From the NCBI GenBank assembly GCA_003614735.1, contig KZ992639.1:1-24685 (forward strand): 24,685 nt of DNA. The letters are read 5' to 3'. The position numbers were made by a program, and so were the translations under genes. This document shows, piece by piece, positions 1 through 9,351 of this stretch. Position 1 is the stretch's first letter. Each line of letters begins with the position of its first letter. The notes under the pieces were generated by a model that did no database searches, had not been told where the DNA came from, and saw nothing but the letters and a program-made list of their open reading frames with translations. This stretch comes from Thamnocephalis sphaerospora. Its lineage: Eukaryota > Zoopagomycota > Zoopagomycetes > Zoopagales > Sigmoideomycetaceae.

Positions 1-1176
1 GCGGTGACGCGGTAGCAGTACAGCGTTATCCGGTGCATGCACATCCGATGGCCGAGTCGAATCGTCTGTGCTAGGCGCGCGTGCGTCCATATACGCGCTG
101 AACGCACGCTCTATACATGCAATCATGACGTCGTTCAACGTGGTGCCCGGATATGCTGTGCGCACTTGCCTAATTTGCTGCAGCGTGATCGCACGCGACC
201 AGGCTGTTTGCTTGCGAGATGGGAGCGCGCGCTGGGGCTGAAAACTGCGCTTGCGAAATAAGCCGACTTTAAGCAGACAGGCAATTGTAAGCCAGATTGA
301 ATGCAGAAATGCAGCCAAGCTGGAAAACATGCGTCTCACAAAGTATACTGCGGACACGGGGCCTTTACGAGAAGCGGGTGTGCTTGGGCATTGCTGGCTT
401 GAGGTGCCATCTTTCTTCAAGTCGACACAAACCGTTGCCTCGGCTCCTGCTGACAGAGAATGTTCTTTTATGGCCGGCTGCGGCCCGGGTCGATTTGGCG
501 CCATTTGCTGCATGTATCCTTCTACTGCGCTACCATCGGGCGACATCATCGACATCACTGCCAAAACAAAGCCAACACCGTCGGCCATACAGTGATGCGC
601 GCACAGCCCGATAGCTGTGCGTCCGCGCATTCCACGAATGACGCAAACGCGCCAAAGCGGCAGCTCACGATCAAGCAATTGCGATGAAAACTCGCCAAAG
701 CACTCTTCAAGCGCAGAGCGCTCGCGTTCATCTCGCACCTCCGGCTCGTGACCATCAACGTCCTCCAGATGCTTCTCCTCTATCTGATCTTGCACGCGCC
801 AAGTCGGCGCTTCAGGACGGGTCTGTTTTCGATGCACATCTACGTCTACCCACTGCGCCGTACGCCGAAAACCTCCGCCTACGGCCACCTGACGAAATTT
901 GGGCTGCTGTCGACACAAGAGAGTAAACTGTGCAACCAAGGTGGACACGGTAACCTCGCCGTCCAGCCAGAGAAGCATCGATACAGTATTGTACCACCCA
1001 GGGCGCTCCACAAGCAGAAAGTTATAGTCGACCTGGCTCATGTAGGTAGTGGGGGCTGTGGGGAGCTGATCTGTGGCGGCTTCGGCGTTTGATGCTGACA
1101 GATCGACGACACAAGTTTCTTCCTGTACATCCACATCTTCACGGCCCAATTCAGCCATGGTTGTCGTAGTGGTCAT
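1..1176 (-). CDS. Wax ester synthase / diacylglycerol acyltransferase (WS/DGAT), 5' part, cut by the window edge
   Basis: The minus strand is open without a stop from an ATG at 1174-1176 to base 1, giving at least 392 codons; the 3' end lies outside the window. The key motif is HHCMADG at residues 194-200 (about 577-597), the HHxxxDG catalytic motif of acyl-CoA-dependent WS/DGAT and condensation-type acyltransferases. It is preceded by LDRELPLWRVCVI (about 168-180), the usual [L]DxxxPLW strand. A second family block, TLNDVMIACIERAF, sits near residue 347. The enzyme would esterify fatty alcohols or diacylglycerol with acyl-CoA to make neutral lipid. A hydrophobic stretch near residues 300-320 (SLAAFLHSIWLTIACLLKVG) could be membrane-associated. 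The first 42 residues are low-complexity, and similarity starts near MSQVDYNFLLVERPGW; Met7 is an alternative start. The family is well known in bacteria and plants and patchy in fungi. Substrate is not determinable. Confidence 0.82.
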   Translation of the reverse strand, partial: MTTTTTMAELGREDVDVQEETCVVDLSASNAEAATDQLPTAPTTYMSQVDYNFLLVERPGWYNTVSMLLWLDGEVTVSTLVAQFTLLCRQQPKFRQVAVGGGFRRTAQWVDVDVHRKQTRPEAPTWRVQDQIEEKHLEDVDGHEPEVRDERERSALEECFGEFSSQLLDRELPLWRVCVIRGMRGRTAIGLCAHHCMADGVGFVLAVMSMMSPDGSAVEGYMQQMAPNRPGPQPAIKEHSLSAGAEATVCVDLKKDGTSSQQCPSTPASRKGPVSAVYFVRRMFSSLAAFLHSIWLTIACLLKVGLFRKRSFQPQRALPSRKQTAWSRAITLQQIRQVRTAYPGTTLNDVMIACIERAFSAYMDARAPSTDDSTRPSDVHAPDNAVLLPRHR

Positions 1177-1478
1177 TCAAAGGCTCGTGTGTATGCAGGA
1201 TTTGGCGCAGTTGTGCTGAGGCCAAGCTTCAGATCCAACAAGACCCGGCGTGTTGTAGTAAAGACAAGCTGCGCTAATGCAGCCAATTCAGAATTATTTG
1301 TAGGCGCCAGACGAAAGCAAATGTGGCAAAGAGTTGGCGGATGAAGAGGCGCATGTGCGAGCACACGAGGCGGCAGATCCAGGCATAGCCGATAATTATA
1401 TGCACGCGCACGTACAAGACAGCCGCCGGGCACCAATCCGGCCGCCTGCAGTGTCACCATGCATTCATTGCCCAGCAC
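1173..1478 (-). other. Protein-like open frame just upstream of the WS/DGAT gene, possible last exon
   Basis: This is an open frame of 101 codons whose stop TGA (1173-1175) overlaps the WS/DGAT ATG (1174-1176). Its composition is protein-like, and the segment VTLQAAGLVPGGCLVRAR resembles the last strands of ubiquitin-like folds. It may be the 3' exon of an intron-containing minus-strand gene between 2465 and 1173; other minus-strand open pieces lie at 1494-1826, 1888-2073 and 1977-2465. I could not join these with convincing splice sites, and the 1977-2465 piece overlaps the likely 3' UTR of the protease. No function is assigned. It could also be chance. Confidence 0.25.
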
Positions 1479-2435
1479 TGTGCACGCGGTCTGTCACGCC
1501 GAGTCTTCAACCGTCGTCTCGACCGTAGCTCGATCAACACTGTTGGCCTCCCATGCGCCCGGCCAGCCGTGCACAGCATCTCCGGCAACACCAGCACTAT
1601 CAACCGCCAGGATAACACCACATTGGCCAGTAGAAAGGATTTGGCACACGAGCCAATCCCGACATAGTAACGTGACTTTGTATGCTACAGATTCGGTAAG
1701 TGAGCGCAGCGTGGCAACACTTTCCATCCTCGTTTGCAAGTATGCCGTCGGATGCTCTGCAGCTATTGCTGCGCGTCGTGCAGCGCTCGTTTCGTCCACT
1801 ATGTGACAAAGCTTTATATGTGACATTGGTTAGGCAACTATCATGCTTACTGCTTCGTTGGCACTCTCCGCTGTCGTTGAGCTGTTTCTAGGCGTACATG
1901 ATTACAAGCTTGGTTATTTCCCTTGGATCAATGATGTTTTCCGGAAGCGTGATCCGTAGCTGAGTGTCTCTAAATGTCAGGGATTGGCATGCAAGGGTAA
2001 TCGCCGGATTGACCAGGTCGGTGGTATCCATGCATGAGTGGGCGTGCAGAATTGCCAGCACCCAAGCCCACACTCGTGAGAATCGAGCGGCCGCCGCTGC
2101 GGGGATATGAGATACGATTGCCGCAGACGCCGACTGGGTGTGGTGTCTACACGCACAGAACCACAGAACCTCTTAAATATGACCCGCGCTCTGAAAGCAA
2201 GCATGCTTTCAGAATACCCTTTTGTCGGAGTGGTTAGAGCGCAGGCTAGCCACAGCACAACCAATACTGTTGCAGTGTGGCATACGCTTTGTGCAGAGTC
2301 AGCATCATCAGCGTATTCCGTGCTTGCTACATCTTTAACAAATCTATCCAGCCGCATAAACAGCGGCGCACCATTGGCTAAGCCCACGGCAATACCGGCT
2401 CGGGTACAGCTAGGCAGCGGTGGATATGCTGCTGA
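1479..2435. other. Stretch without a secure gene
   Basis: Several minus-strand frames are open here (1494-1826, 1888-2073, 1977-2465), and so is a plus-strand frame from 2107. None shows a domain, and frames on both strands look equally plausible, so none is called. The stretch probably holds the protease 3' UTR at its right end and upstream sequence for the WS/DGAT gene at its left end. Confidence 0.4.
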
Positions 2436-2441
2436 TTTATT
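2436..2441 (-). terminator. Poly(A) signal AATAAA of the protease gene
   Basis: AATAAA reads on the minus strand about 80 nt after the protease stop codon at 2519. This is a normal position for a fungal 3' end signal. Confidence 0.5.
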
Positions 2442-2518
2442 GCGCTCATTACCATCTGAAACCACGGATTACTTACGAAAGTGTGCTGCAACAGATGGTG
2501 CTGCTGTATGGGCATCAT

Positions 2519-3700
2519 CTACGATGGCAGACTATAGATCAATCGATTGGGCGTGTTGGGGGACGAGCCTTTGGCTGCCCCAGGCGTGGCGCTATCTACC
2601 AGTGCCTTGTAAAGCCTCTCCACTGAATTGATATTGCCCGCAGCTAGGTATAACGCCGCAACGCCGGCGACATGTGGAGATGCCATTGAAGTGCCCGAGA
2701 TAGACCGAGCCAGATTATTCTGGCCCACCCACAGCGAGTTGATGGCAACACCGGGCGCGTACGCTTTGACGCACATGCCGTAGTTGGAGAAGGTAGCCTG
2801 GGTGTCGGTGCGATCGCTTGCGGCAACTGCAAACGCTTTGCTATTGCCCGAGGGCGAGCCATCGCACGCATCGACGCTTTCATTTCCTGCCGCCACAATA
2901 AATGCAATGCCAGCGTCTACTGCTGCGGACACGGCCGCATCGACTATCGCGCTTTTGTCACCGCCCAATGACATGTTGACAACGGTCTTGCCCGGACGCC
3001 CGTTCTGCACCACATATTGAATGCTGGCAATGACATCGGCGTTCGTCCCCAGGCCTTGCGCATTTAGCGCTTTGACGCCAAACACTCGGGCTTTTTTGGC
3101 GACGCCGTAGGTCTTGGATGCGACAGTTCCGGCAACGTGCGTTCCATGGCCGTGCAGATCGGTCTCAGCCTCGTCAGCGATAAAGCTTTTAGCAAAAATG
3201 GCGCGGCCCTCAAAATCCGTGTGATTGGTTTGGATGCCAGTGTCGATCACCCAAACGTCAACACCCTCACCGGCGGTGTCTGGATAAACGTACGGCTTGG
3301 TGAGATCAAGTGCACGCTGCGAGATGCGTGTCAAGCCCCAGTTTGGCGGGTTGACTTGTTCGCCGGCAACTTGCATAACCATTTGTGGCTCTACCGACTC
3401 GACACGACTGTCTCTGCGCAAACGCTGGACCTCTTCGACGGTCAATTTGCTCGAAAATCCTTGAAAAGACCCGCGGTCGTACGTGTACTGCACATTCTGC
3501 GCATTGCGGTTCAGCGCCTGGGTTTCGGCCAGAAATCTGCTTGCTGAAATGTCATCGCGTAGTTTGACGACATAGGTACCGGCGATTCTCTCTTGCAGCA
3601 AGGCAACAGCGGCGGCTTGACGTGTGCTACCCACCATGGCACTAGCATAGGTCGGGTACAGCAGCACAACTGCCATAACCAGCAAGTATCGGACGTGCAT
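2519..3700 (-). CDS. Secreted subtilisin-like serine protease, proteinase K type (S8), with I9 propeptide
   Basis: This is a single-exon gene of 393 aa. Residues 1-21 are a signal peptide (hydrophobic VMAVVLLYPTYASA). An inhibitor I9 propeptide follows (about 42-110: AGTYVVKLRDD, then FSSKLTVEEVQRLRRDSRVE). The S8 domain runs from about 118 to 390. The catalytic triad is complete: Asp153 in VWVIDTGI, His185 in DLHGHGTHVAGT and Ser338 in SGTSMASPHVAG; Asn273 in AAGNES supplies the oxyanion hole. Total length and order (pre, pro, mature of about 275 aa) match fungal proteinase K-like enzymes such as cuticle-degrading and vacuolar Prb1 subtilases; there is no long C-terminal extension, so secretion fits better than a vacuolar form. 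The product should degrade external protein for nutrition or host/prey attack. The ATG at 3698-3700 places the signal peptide at the N-terminus. No intron is needed, unlike most neighbours. Confidence 0.95.
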   Translation of the reverse strand: MHVRYLLVMAVVLLYPTYASAMVGSTRQAAAVALLQERIAGTYVVKLRDDISASRFLAETQALNRNAQNVQYTYDRGSFQGFSSKLTVEEVQRLRRDSRVESVEPQMVMQVAGEQVNPPNWGLTRISQRALDLTKPYVYPDTAGEGVDVWVIDTGIQTNHTDFEGRAIFAKSFIADEAETDLHGHGTHVAGTVASKTYGVAKKARVFGVKALNAQGLGTNADVIASIQYVVQNGRPGKTVVNMSLGGDKSAIVDAAVSAAVDAGIAFIVAAGNESVDACDGSPSGNSKAFAVAASDRTDTQATFSNYGMCVKAYAPGVAINSLWVGQNNLARSISGTSMASPHVAGVAALYLAAGNINSVERLYKALVDSATPGAAKGSSPNTPNRLIYSLPS

Positions 3701-4982
3701 TGTTGCGGTGATGGCTATTGCAGCTGATTACTGCGAGAAAACGATGGTGAACTGAACAGCAGTCGGAAAGGTGCAATGGTTCAAAATGTGGGCAGGGCGT
3801 GACGCTTTTCATGCTGCTGTTAAAGCGTCTGCTTGCTCGAGATACGCATAGAAAAGTCACAGATAGACGACGCTATGCAGATGCACATCTGCGCGTTGGT
3901 ACTCGTACACACAGAAGCCCTTTACCCCAGCTGCTGGGCATCTGCCCAAGTCGCCCATTGGGTTTTGCGCATAGATCAGCATGTGCAATACATGAGTGCT
4001 CGTAATCCAGGCTCTACACTGCAGCTGCCCTGTGATTTCATACGACGATCGCGTGCATGCAGGCCTTCGAAGCTCTGCACTGCGTTGACGCACGCTGTGT
4101 CTGTCGCCACCGCTACCTTGGCTGGTGAACAGGTGCACCTATATTTAGGCGCTCAAGCAGTCTCACGCTCATCCAATGCACAATGATGCCCCTTACATGC
4201 TGCTTTGTGCAGCAATGGCCTCTCAAGCCTTGGGCGTCCGCTGAGTTTACCTTAATCCATCACCCACTGACCGGAATGGCTGACGCAAGCGCAGCATTGC
4301 TCTTTTGTCGGGTGCATGACGAGTGTCGTGGCTAGTCGCACGAGTTGCGGTGCAGCACGCATACAACCGTCCGTTTACATCATGTCTGCACAACATGCAG
4401 CCCGCGGCCGCACTATGTCTCTTGGATACATCCACCACTACGTCAGCCCAGACGCTCACTACTCTCATGGCAGCATTTCCAGCCAGCTCTGACTGAATTC
4501 ATGCTGTGCTGACAACATTGGTCATTCCAAAACGTTGTTTCATTGGTCGATCCAAATTGAGCTACGCTAAACATCAATGTGTGGCGATAACGGTTAACGC
4601 GCGAAACGCCTTTTAACGGAGCCTCCGTACCCGCTATGGCGCAGCTGTGTCTCGGCCATCCGTTTCTTCAACATATGCTAATTCAAAGCACATCTTTGCT
4701 TTCACCACTGATAAGCGCGCGATAGCTTAGCCGACTGAGCTCTGGCATCGCGCACAAGCATAACAAGCGCCAACAACGTGCCTTAGTCTTTACTCCCTAT
4801 ATCGCGTCTCTTCCATCTATTCGGGTCGCCTGCGCTGTGCCGCTTCACGTATGTCAAGCAGTTTCGCCTTTGATCATTTTTTGGCGTCTTTGCACTTGGC
4901 GATATGCAACATTGTTGCATCAATGTGGCGCCCGGGACCCGAATGTTGCCGCGGCCATCACAACACGCACAACCTCGCTACG
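3701..4982. other. Intergenic region, no gene seen
   Basis: This stretch of about 1.3 kb separates the divergent protease (minus) and small secreted protein (plus) and should hold both promoters. Minus-strand open frames at 3857-4138 and 4247-4468 have no recognisable motif and unlike-protein composition. No tRNA, repeat array or clear TATA box for the protease was seen. Confidence 0.5.
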
Positions 4983-4990
4983 TATAAATA
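4983..4990 (+). promoter_or_regulatory. TATA box (TATAAATA) of the small secreted protein gene
   Basis: A perfect TATAAATA lies 149 nt upstream of the ATG at 5139. Transcription would begin near 5015, giving a 5' leader of about 120 nt. Confidence 0.65.
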
Positions 4991-5138
4991 GCGCCGTCTA
5001 TTGCTACGTTGAAAGCGGACGCATCAAGCAACACGTTCCTCAATCGCACCTGCACTTTTCAGCGCACTAACACAGCCATCTGACACACTGAATCGCTGCT
5101 GGCAGCAAAGGTTCATACTATTCGCCAACGGAATCGCC

Positions 5139-5561
5139 ATGGTATCCTACACTCGTCTCAGCCTCGCTGTCTGCGTTTTGGCCCTTTCGCTAGCCAGCCA
5201 AACGGCAGTAGCTTCAGCAAAAAGCTACGAGGAGAATTGTAATATTCACATCCGAGAGACTACCTATCGAAGCACACCGCCACAAATGGTCGCCACAGTA
5301 TCGCTTTTCAACGGAAAAGGATTTCGCAGGGATATCGAGGGCTCCCTCGATAGCCCTATAAGTGACGTCTGCTCAAGGGATTATCCATTTTGTATGTCTG
5401 CCTCACCAGTTGATGGCACGCATGTAGTCTATACTGTCGCCCAAAAAACTGGTGAAAAAATGTGTGACTGCAAGTGTGAGATCAAGGACCCCTTCCCAGA
5501 AAACGATATACCGAGAGAAAGGGAATGCGAGTGCAGTAAAAAAGATAACAAGGTTGAATAG
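5139..5561 (+). CDS. Small secreted cysteine-rich protein, family not recognised
   Basis: The ORF encodes 140 aa. Residues 1-27 form a clear signal peptide (LAVCVLALSLASQTAVASA, with an A-S-A cleavage site before Lys28). The predicted mature chain of about 113 aa has eight cysteines (34, 78, 85, 109, 111, 113, 130, 132). Five of these are clustered near the C-terminus as CDCKC and CEC, so four disulfides are possible. The chain is charged, with acidic and lysine-rich ends (ECECSKKDNKVE). The gene has a TATA box 149 nt upstream and an AATAAA 40 nt after the stop, so it looks like a complete, strongly expressed transcription unit. I do not recognise the fold. Size, signal peptide and cysteine number are those of effector-like or antimicrobial-type secreted proteins, but no function is claimed. 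The converging neighbour at 6510-7077 is also a small secreted protein. Confidence 0.8.
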   Translation: MVSYTRLSLAVCVLALSLASQTAVASAKSYEENCNIHIRETTYRSTPPQMVATVSLFNGKGFRRDIEGSLDSPISDVCSRDYPFCMSASPVDGTHVVYTVAQKTGEKMCDCKCEIKDPFPENDIPRERECECSKKDNKVE

Positions 5562-5600
5562 GGGAAAAACGCTGTTAGCAGTAGAATACCCTAACCTTGA

Positions 5601-5606
5601 AATAAA
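5601..5606 (+). terminator. Poly(A) signal AATAAA of the small secreted protein gene
   Basis: AATAAA lies 40 nt after the stop codon at 5561, in the right place and orientation. Confidence 0.6.
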
Positions 5607-6509
5607 TACGGCCATTGTCACCGCCAGAGTAACATACATCAGCATGCGCGACCGCTCATGTAAAGTGTTGCCAGGTGGATGCCGAGCGGGCGAAGTACGC
5701 CGAGCCACCCGAGTCCAGTGCCGAGCGGAACAGGACCAAAAGTATCTCTACACCCAAAAGAAGTAATAAGACACGAGGATCGATGGTTATGTTCCGATGC
5801 CATCGTGGTGCCGAGCAAGGGCACGGCCTGGAGGCCGTGCATAGGTTGTACCATGATTGGCAGACGATGTATATAAGCACGCATGGAAGTATCCCGACGG
5901 AGAATAAACCCATCACACCCACTCCATACTTTCCGCCGTACCCGGGTCATCATTCTCTCTAAGCAGACAGGAGACTAGCTTCTCCATCGCCGGGATTCAA
6001 TCCACTAGCAGTAGCAGGCCGAAATCTATTCAGCGCAGTTCGCCACACAAGCAGGTGTAAGCGAAGACTTTTCAGCTCACATGTTTGTGTTGCGAAAGCA
6101 GCAGCATTGACGTCAAAATGGCATCCATCTCGCGGAAACCCCGTATATTTGCTGGCTAGTCCATCGGTGCTGACATATACAGCAGCTTGCGCCTGTTCTC
6201 TCGACTTTTACGAGTGGCACGGCATGCAAATATCCAAACCGAACCACGTGGCTTTTCGTCGCGCGCATGTGCAAAAGACGTAGCCAGCTTTCATATGACA
6301 CAACTACTCGCCACTGTATCATTTGTTGCACACGTTGTTTAATGTCACCATGTAAAGCGCTACCAGTATCCTGCCTAGTACTCTCGCTGTTTGGGCATCG
6401 TTATTTCTTTGCTAAAAGCTTACTTTACAATATTACGCAACCGTCATCAAACGCTGCTGCGCCAGCGGTCCTTGCGAGTCTGCTCATTACGAATCCACTC
6501 GCCGTGGTC
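5607..6509. other. Intergenic region between two converging secreted-protein genes
   Basis: No secure gene was found. The stretch contains a perfect hairpin (5821-5840) and a TATATAA on the plus strand at 5870-5876, but no convincing ORF follows the latter. Only very short frames occur, such as 6118-6153. Confidence 0.45.
5821..5840. repeat. Perfect inverted repeat, 8-bp stem and 4-nt loop
   Basis: GCACGGCC at 5821-5828 is followed by TGGA and then GGCCGTGC at 5833-5840. The arms are exactly complementary and GC-rich. It lies about 260 nt after the small secreted gene and 30 nt before a TATATAA. It could be a palindromic protein-binding site or a structured RNA element; function is unknown. 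Confidence 0.6.
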
Positions 6510-7077
6510 TTATTCCGGCATTACTATAGCCTGAAGTTGAAACTTTTGGCGCACATCGCTGGGATTGCACCTCGCTGTAGCAAGCTGCTCTTCACCACCA
6601 CTAACAAGAGCAGTCGAAATGCATTGTTGCGCTCCCGATCCACCATCGCTTTGGGAGATCCAGCCAACCTTGTCTCTGAAATGTGACGTTATTCGCATAC
6701 GCGTTAGCTGACCAATTATCTGCCCATACGCTGATGTATACTTACTCTTCGTGGCTTATGCGGCGCCAATGCTGCAAGTCTGTTTCTTCATAAGGATCCA
6801 AAACAATAGGCCTACCGGCTGTGGTAAAGCAATTATTGCTCTCCACATTGCATATAGATTCAACACCGCCTTCAATTGACGTTATTTTCCATTGTCCTTC
6901 GGGTCCGGTAGCAAGAGGGTGGTTGCAGGGTACAATAACAGCCCTGTTGCGCAGCTCAACGGCGCACTGTTGATTGTATGCTATGATGCGATATGCTCTT
7001 GGGTCTTGTGCAGTCACACTGCCCGAGACCGCGGCAAGCATGGCAACAGTGCTTAGGACCAGCTGTTTACTGTGCAT
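6510..7077 (-). CDS. Secreted beta-trefoil-like (ricin B-type fold) protein, two exons
   Basis: Exon 1 is 7077-6746 and exon 2 is 6675-6510. The intron of 70 nt (6745-6676) starts GTAAGTAT, has a CTAAC branch site at 6707-6703 and ends TTTCAG. The joined frame is exactly 166 codons (165 aa). Residues 1-23 are a signal peptide (LVLSTVAMLAAVSGSVTA). The mature chain has three similar blocks with QxW/F-type ends: EGQWKI (60-65, degenerate), QHW (102-104) and QKF (154-156), with cysteines at 38, 51, 76, 83, 129 and 147. This is the pattern of a beta-trefoil lectin-like domain that would bind a carbohydrate or protein. An in-frame ATG at 7179 exists, but a TATATAAG at 7190-7183 puts the transcription start near 7155, so the ATG at 7077, directly before the signal peptide, is the real start. 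The family cannot be fixed by eye. Confidence 0.72.
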
Positions 7078-7182
7078 TTTGGCGACAGCAGTAGCAGTGA
7101 TGGCGGTTTGTGTTGTAGCTAGAGCGGTAGAGATAAGCGGGGTGGGTTGGTGTTGACCCGAGTCAGCGCGAATCTGCAAAGT

Positions 7183-7190
7183 CTTATATA
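7183..7190 (-). promoter_or_regulatory. TATA box (TATATAAG) of the trefoil-like secreted gene
   Basis: The element reads TATATAAG on the minus strand, about 106 nt upstream of the chosen ATG at 7077. It decides against the upstream in-frame ATG at 7179, which would lie only 4 nt from the TATA box and therefore outside the mRNA. Confidence 0.65.
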
Positions 7191-9351
7191 GCTAGCGCAA
7201 CTATTGCATGCTGTTTGGCAATACACTGCCGCCACCGTTGGCGACGTGTTAGAACTTTTCAAGTTTTGGTAGCTGCAAACCGCTGGCGTACATTGATGGT
7301 AGTGCTGTTGCGTCGGCGTGCATGTGGGGCGATGCATACGTCATTAGCGCGCTTTGCTGAATGATAGCAACACCAAGTGTCAACACGCTCATTGGCACAC
7401 TTCTGCTGCTGCTTTGTGGTGTCGCTTGTACATGCATGCAAGCGAACATGCATCTTACTGCCTCTGCATAATATGCTGGTAGGTGTGCTGCTTTAGCCGA
7501 AAAGACTTGATACTTGCGGTGACGTCCATAGAGTAGCCGGCAATTGCGCGCTGTTGTATGCAGCAGCAGCATCGTTGTAACCAGTCGATGCTCCAGTCAA
7601 ATGATGTGCATCCAGGAATGGTGGTATGTTTACTAGTATAGTGATTGGTGCACTGCCGCAGCTGCTGGCGTGCCAGTTCTGCGGTACCACGCACGCTGCT
7701 AATCGAGCTTTGATTAGCCAAAACCATTAGCACCCAGTGCTTAGCGTAGACCAACACATACGGCGGCCAAACACGCGCACTAGCCACATATAACACAAAT
7801 ACGATGTCACAACGTCATACATCTCTGCTTGGATAGCGAGGCGCAAACGACGACAAAAGTGTCCTTGGTTGGCGTTGTAAGAGATGCAGCGCTATCATCG
7901 ACAAGCAGCGAATCAACGATGCAGCGATTTGGACGTAGCAACGATAAGTGCGCATTTGCTACAAACACACCAGTCACAAATGACGACTGCTTTGATGCGA
8001 TAAGGAAAGCGTAAGCGCGTGTGCGTGTGCGTGTGCGTGTGCGTCTGGGTGTGTGTACACTAGTGGCTATGAACAATACTGCTAAAAGGACGATACTTCA
8101 ACAGTGTGTATTACTTTGCAGCAAGCCGTGCCATAAGCAACAAAGTGGCATACGTGTCGCGAATGAAGGGCACTCAGCGGCAAAGCAAAGACCATGCAAA
8201 CAGGTAGCAGGTAACATGCAGCGCAAGAGGGCAACGCGCTGTTACCATTCGCCGATACTCGACCCAATCATCCTCCGTCTCAACCCTTGAACGTCGCGCG
8301 CTCACGCTCCATCTGTTGTGTCCGACAATCTCTTCAGGCTGCCCCGCATGCCGCTTCACGTCTATCAAGCAGCTCTACTCACAGTCTCGTCGAGGCCACT
8401 TATACCCAGCAATCGCTAGTACCGGCCCTCTGGCGCAGACTTGCAACAGCGCACACTGACTGGCGTGTTTTGCAACGTAACATGCTGAAAACCAACCTGC
8501 GTCACAAAGTTGGCCAAGGAGATACAGAACACAGCCAATGCAGATGCATTCGAGTCCGGACGGTTGACACGGTCAGTGCAGACCTTGAGTCACTAACCTA
8601 TCGCCGATTGATGAGATTATGTCGGGCCAACTTGTACTGCCCCTTGACCCACGCGCGCGAGATACAAGGAACTAATTATGTAGGCTAGACTTGGCCATTC
8701 ACGTAGGTCTTACAGATGTAGCGTGTTACCGTATTCGATGAATCACCCCATTCTTGCAAAAGCAAATCCGGTAACTCACGCGCATCAGCCAACGACGATG
8801 CAAGCCCAAATTAGCAAGCGCCCGCACAATCCATGTTGTTGCGCCAGTAGTCTGCCTTTTCGCCGCTGTGACTGAACGCCGATGCAAGTTGGTAGTGGCA
8901 GTCTTGTGAGGCGTGTGAGACTTGCACCATCCGCTTAGCAGAGTCCGTGCACGTAGCCTGTACATCAAGTGGCATTGCCCGCCTTCAGGTGGCGCAGCGC
9001 CAAAAAGTCCGGGCAGCTCGATCTGTCGCAGGCCCGTTTGCAACTGTGCTGCACAAACCCACGATGCCGCACTTACTGGCACACATGTTGAACAAGCATC
9101 CAGCATCGGCGATGTTACCGGAATACTGTGCCACCGTCGCCAACCTGCGGCGTGCGCGACGGCCATGTGACTTTTGGTGCCGGGGTACCAAAGAGTGCAC
9201 TGCGTAGGACGCCAGGCCAGTTTAGGTCAGTAAATTAAACACGGGACGTGTCAGCGGCGCAGATCAACGGTGCTAGCGCAGCTACAGCCTTCGCCACTGC
9301 ACGCAGATTCTCTGGGCCCACCCAAGGCGACCATCATAGCGTCTGGAACGT
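7191..9351. other. Long region without a secure gene
   Basis: More than 2 kb shows no domain I can recognise. Open frames exist on both strands: minus 7249-7572, 7455-7796 and 7807-8076; plus 7829-8014, 8287-8688 and 8947-9207. None has a signal peptide, domain or splice pattern good enough to call. The plus frames at 7829-8014 (with CAFATNTPVTNDDCFDAI) and 8947-9207 have fairly protein-like composition and could be exons of spliced genes. A hexanucleotide repeat lies at 8019-8042. Confidence 0.4.
8019..8042. repeat. Short tandem repeat (GTGTGC)x4
   Basis: Four exact copies of a 6-nt unit of alternating purine-pyrimidine character, followed by a related GT-rich tail to about 8056. It is a simple-sequence tract with potential to form Z-DNA; no function is evident. 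Confidence 0.8.

Noticed and set aside
2220-2262. tRNA-like start (GTCGGAGTGGTTAGAGC)
   Set aside because: It resembles a D-arm, but there is no T-arm sequence or closing acceptor stem downstream.
5985-6015. B-box-like GGGATTCAATCC
   Set aside because: No A box, anticodon arm or acceptor stem can be built around it.
6118-6331. Possible tiny spliced gene with a 40-nt intron (GTATATTT...ATACAG)
   Set aside because: It would give only about 42 residues with no signal peptide or domain, and the ATG lies far from the nearest TATA box.
6267-6686. Plus-strand ORF of 139 codons
   Set aside because: It is antisense to exon 2 and the intron of the trefoil-like gene and has no domain.
7078-7179. Longer N-terminus (ATG at 7177-7179) for the trefoil-like protein
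   Set aside because: The TATA box at 7183-7190 is immediately upstream, so this ATG would lie before the transcription start, and the extension hides the signal peptide.
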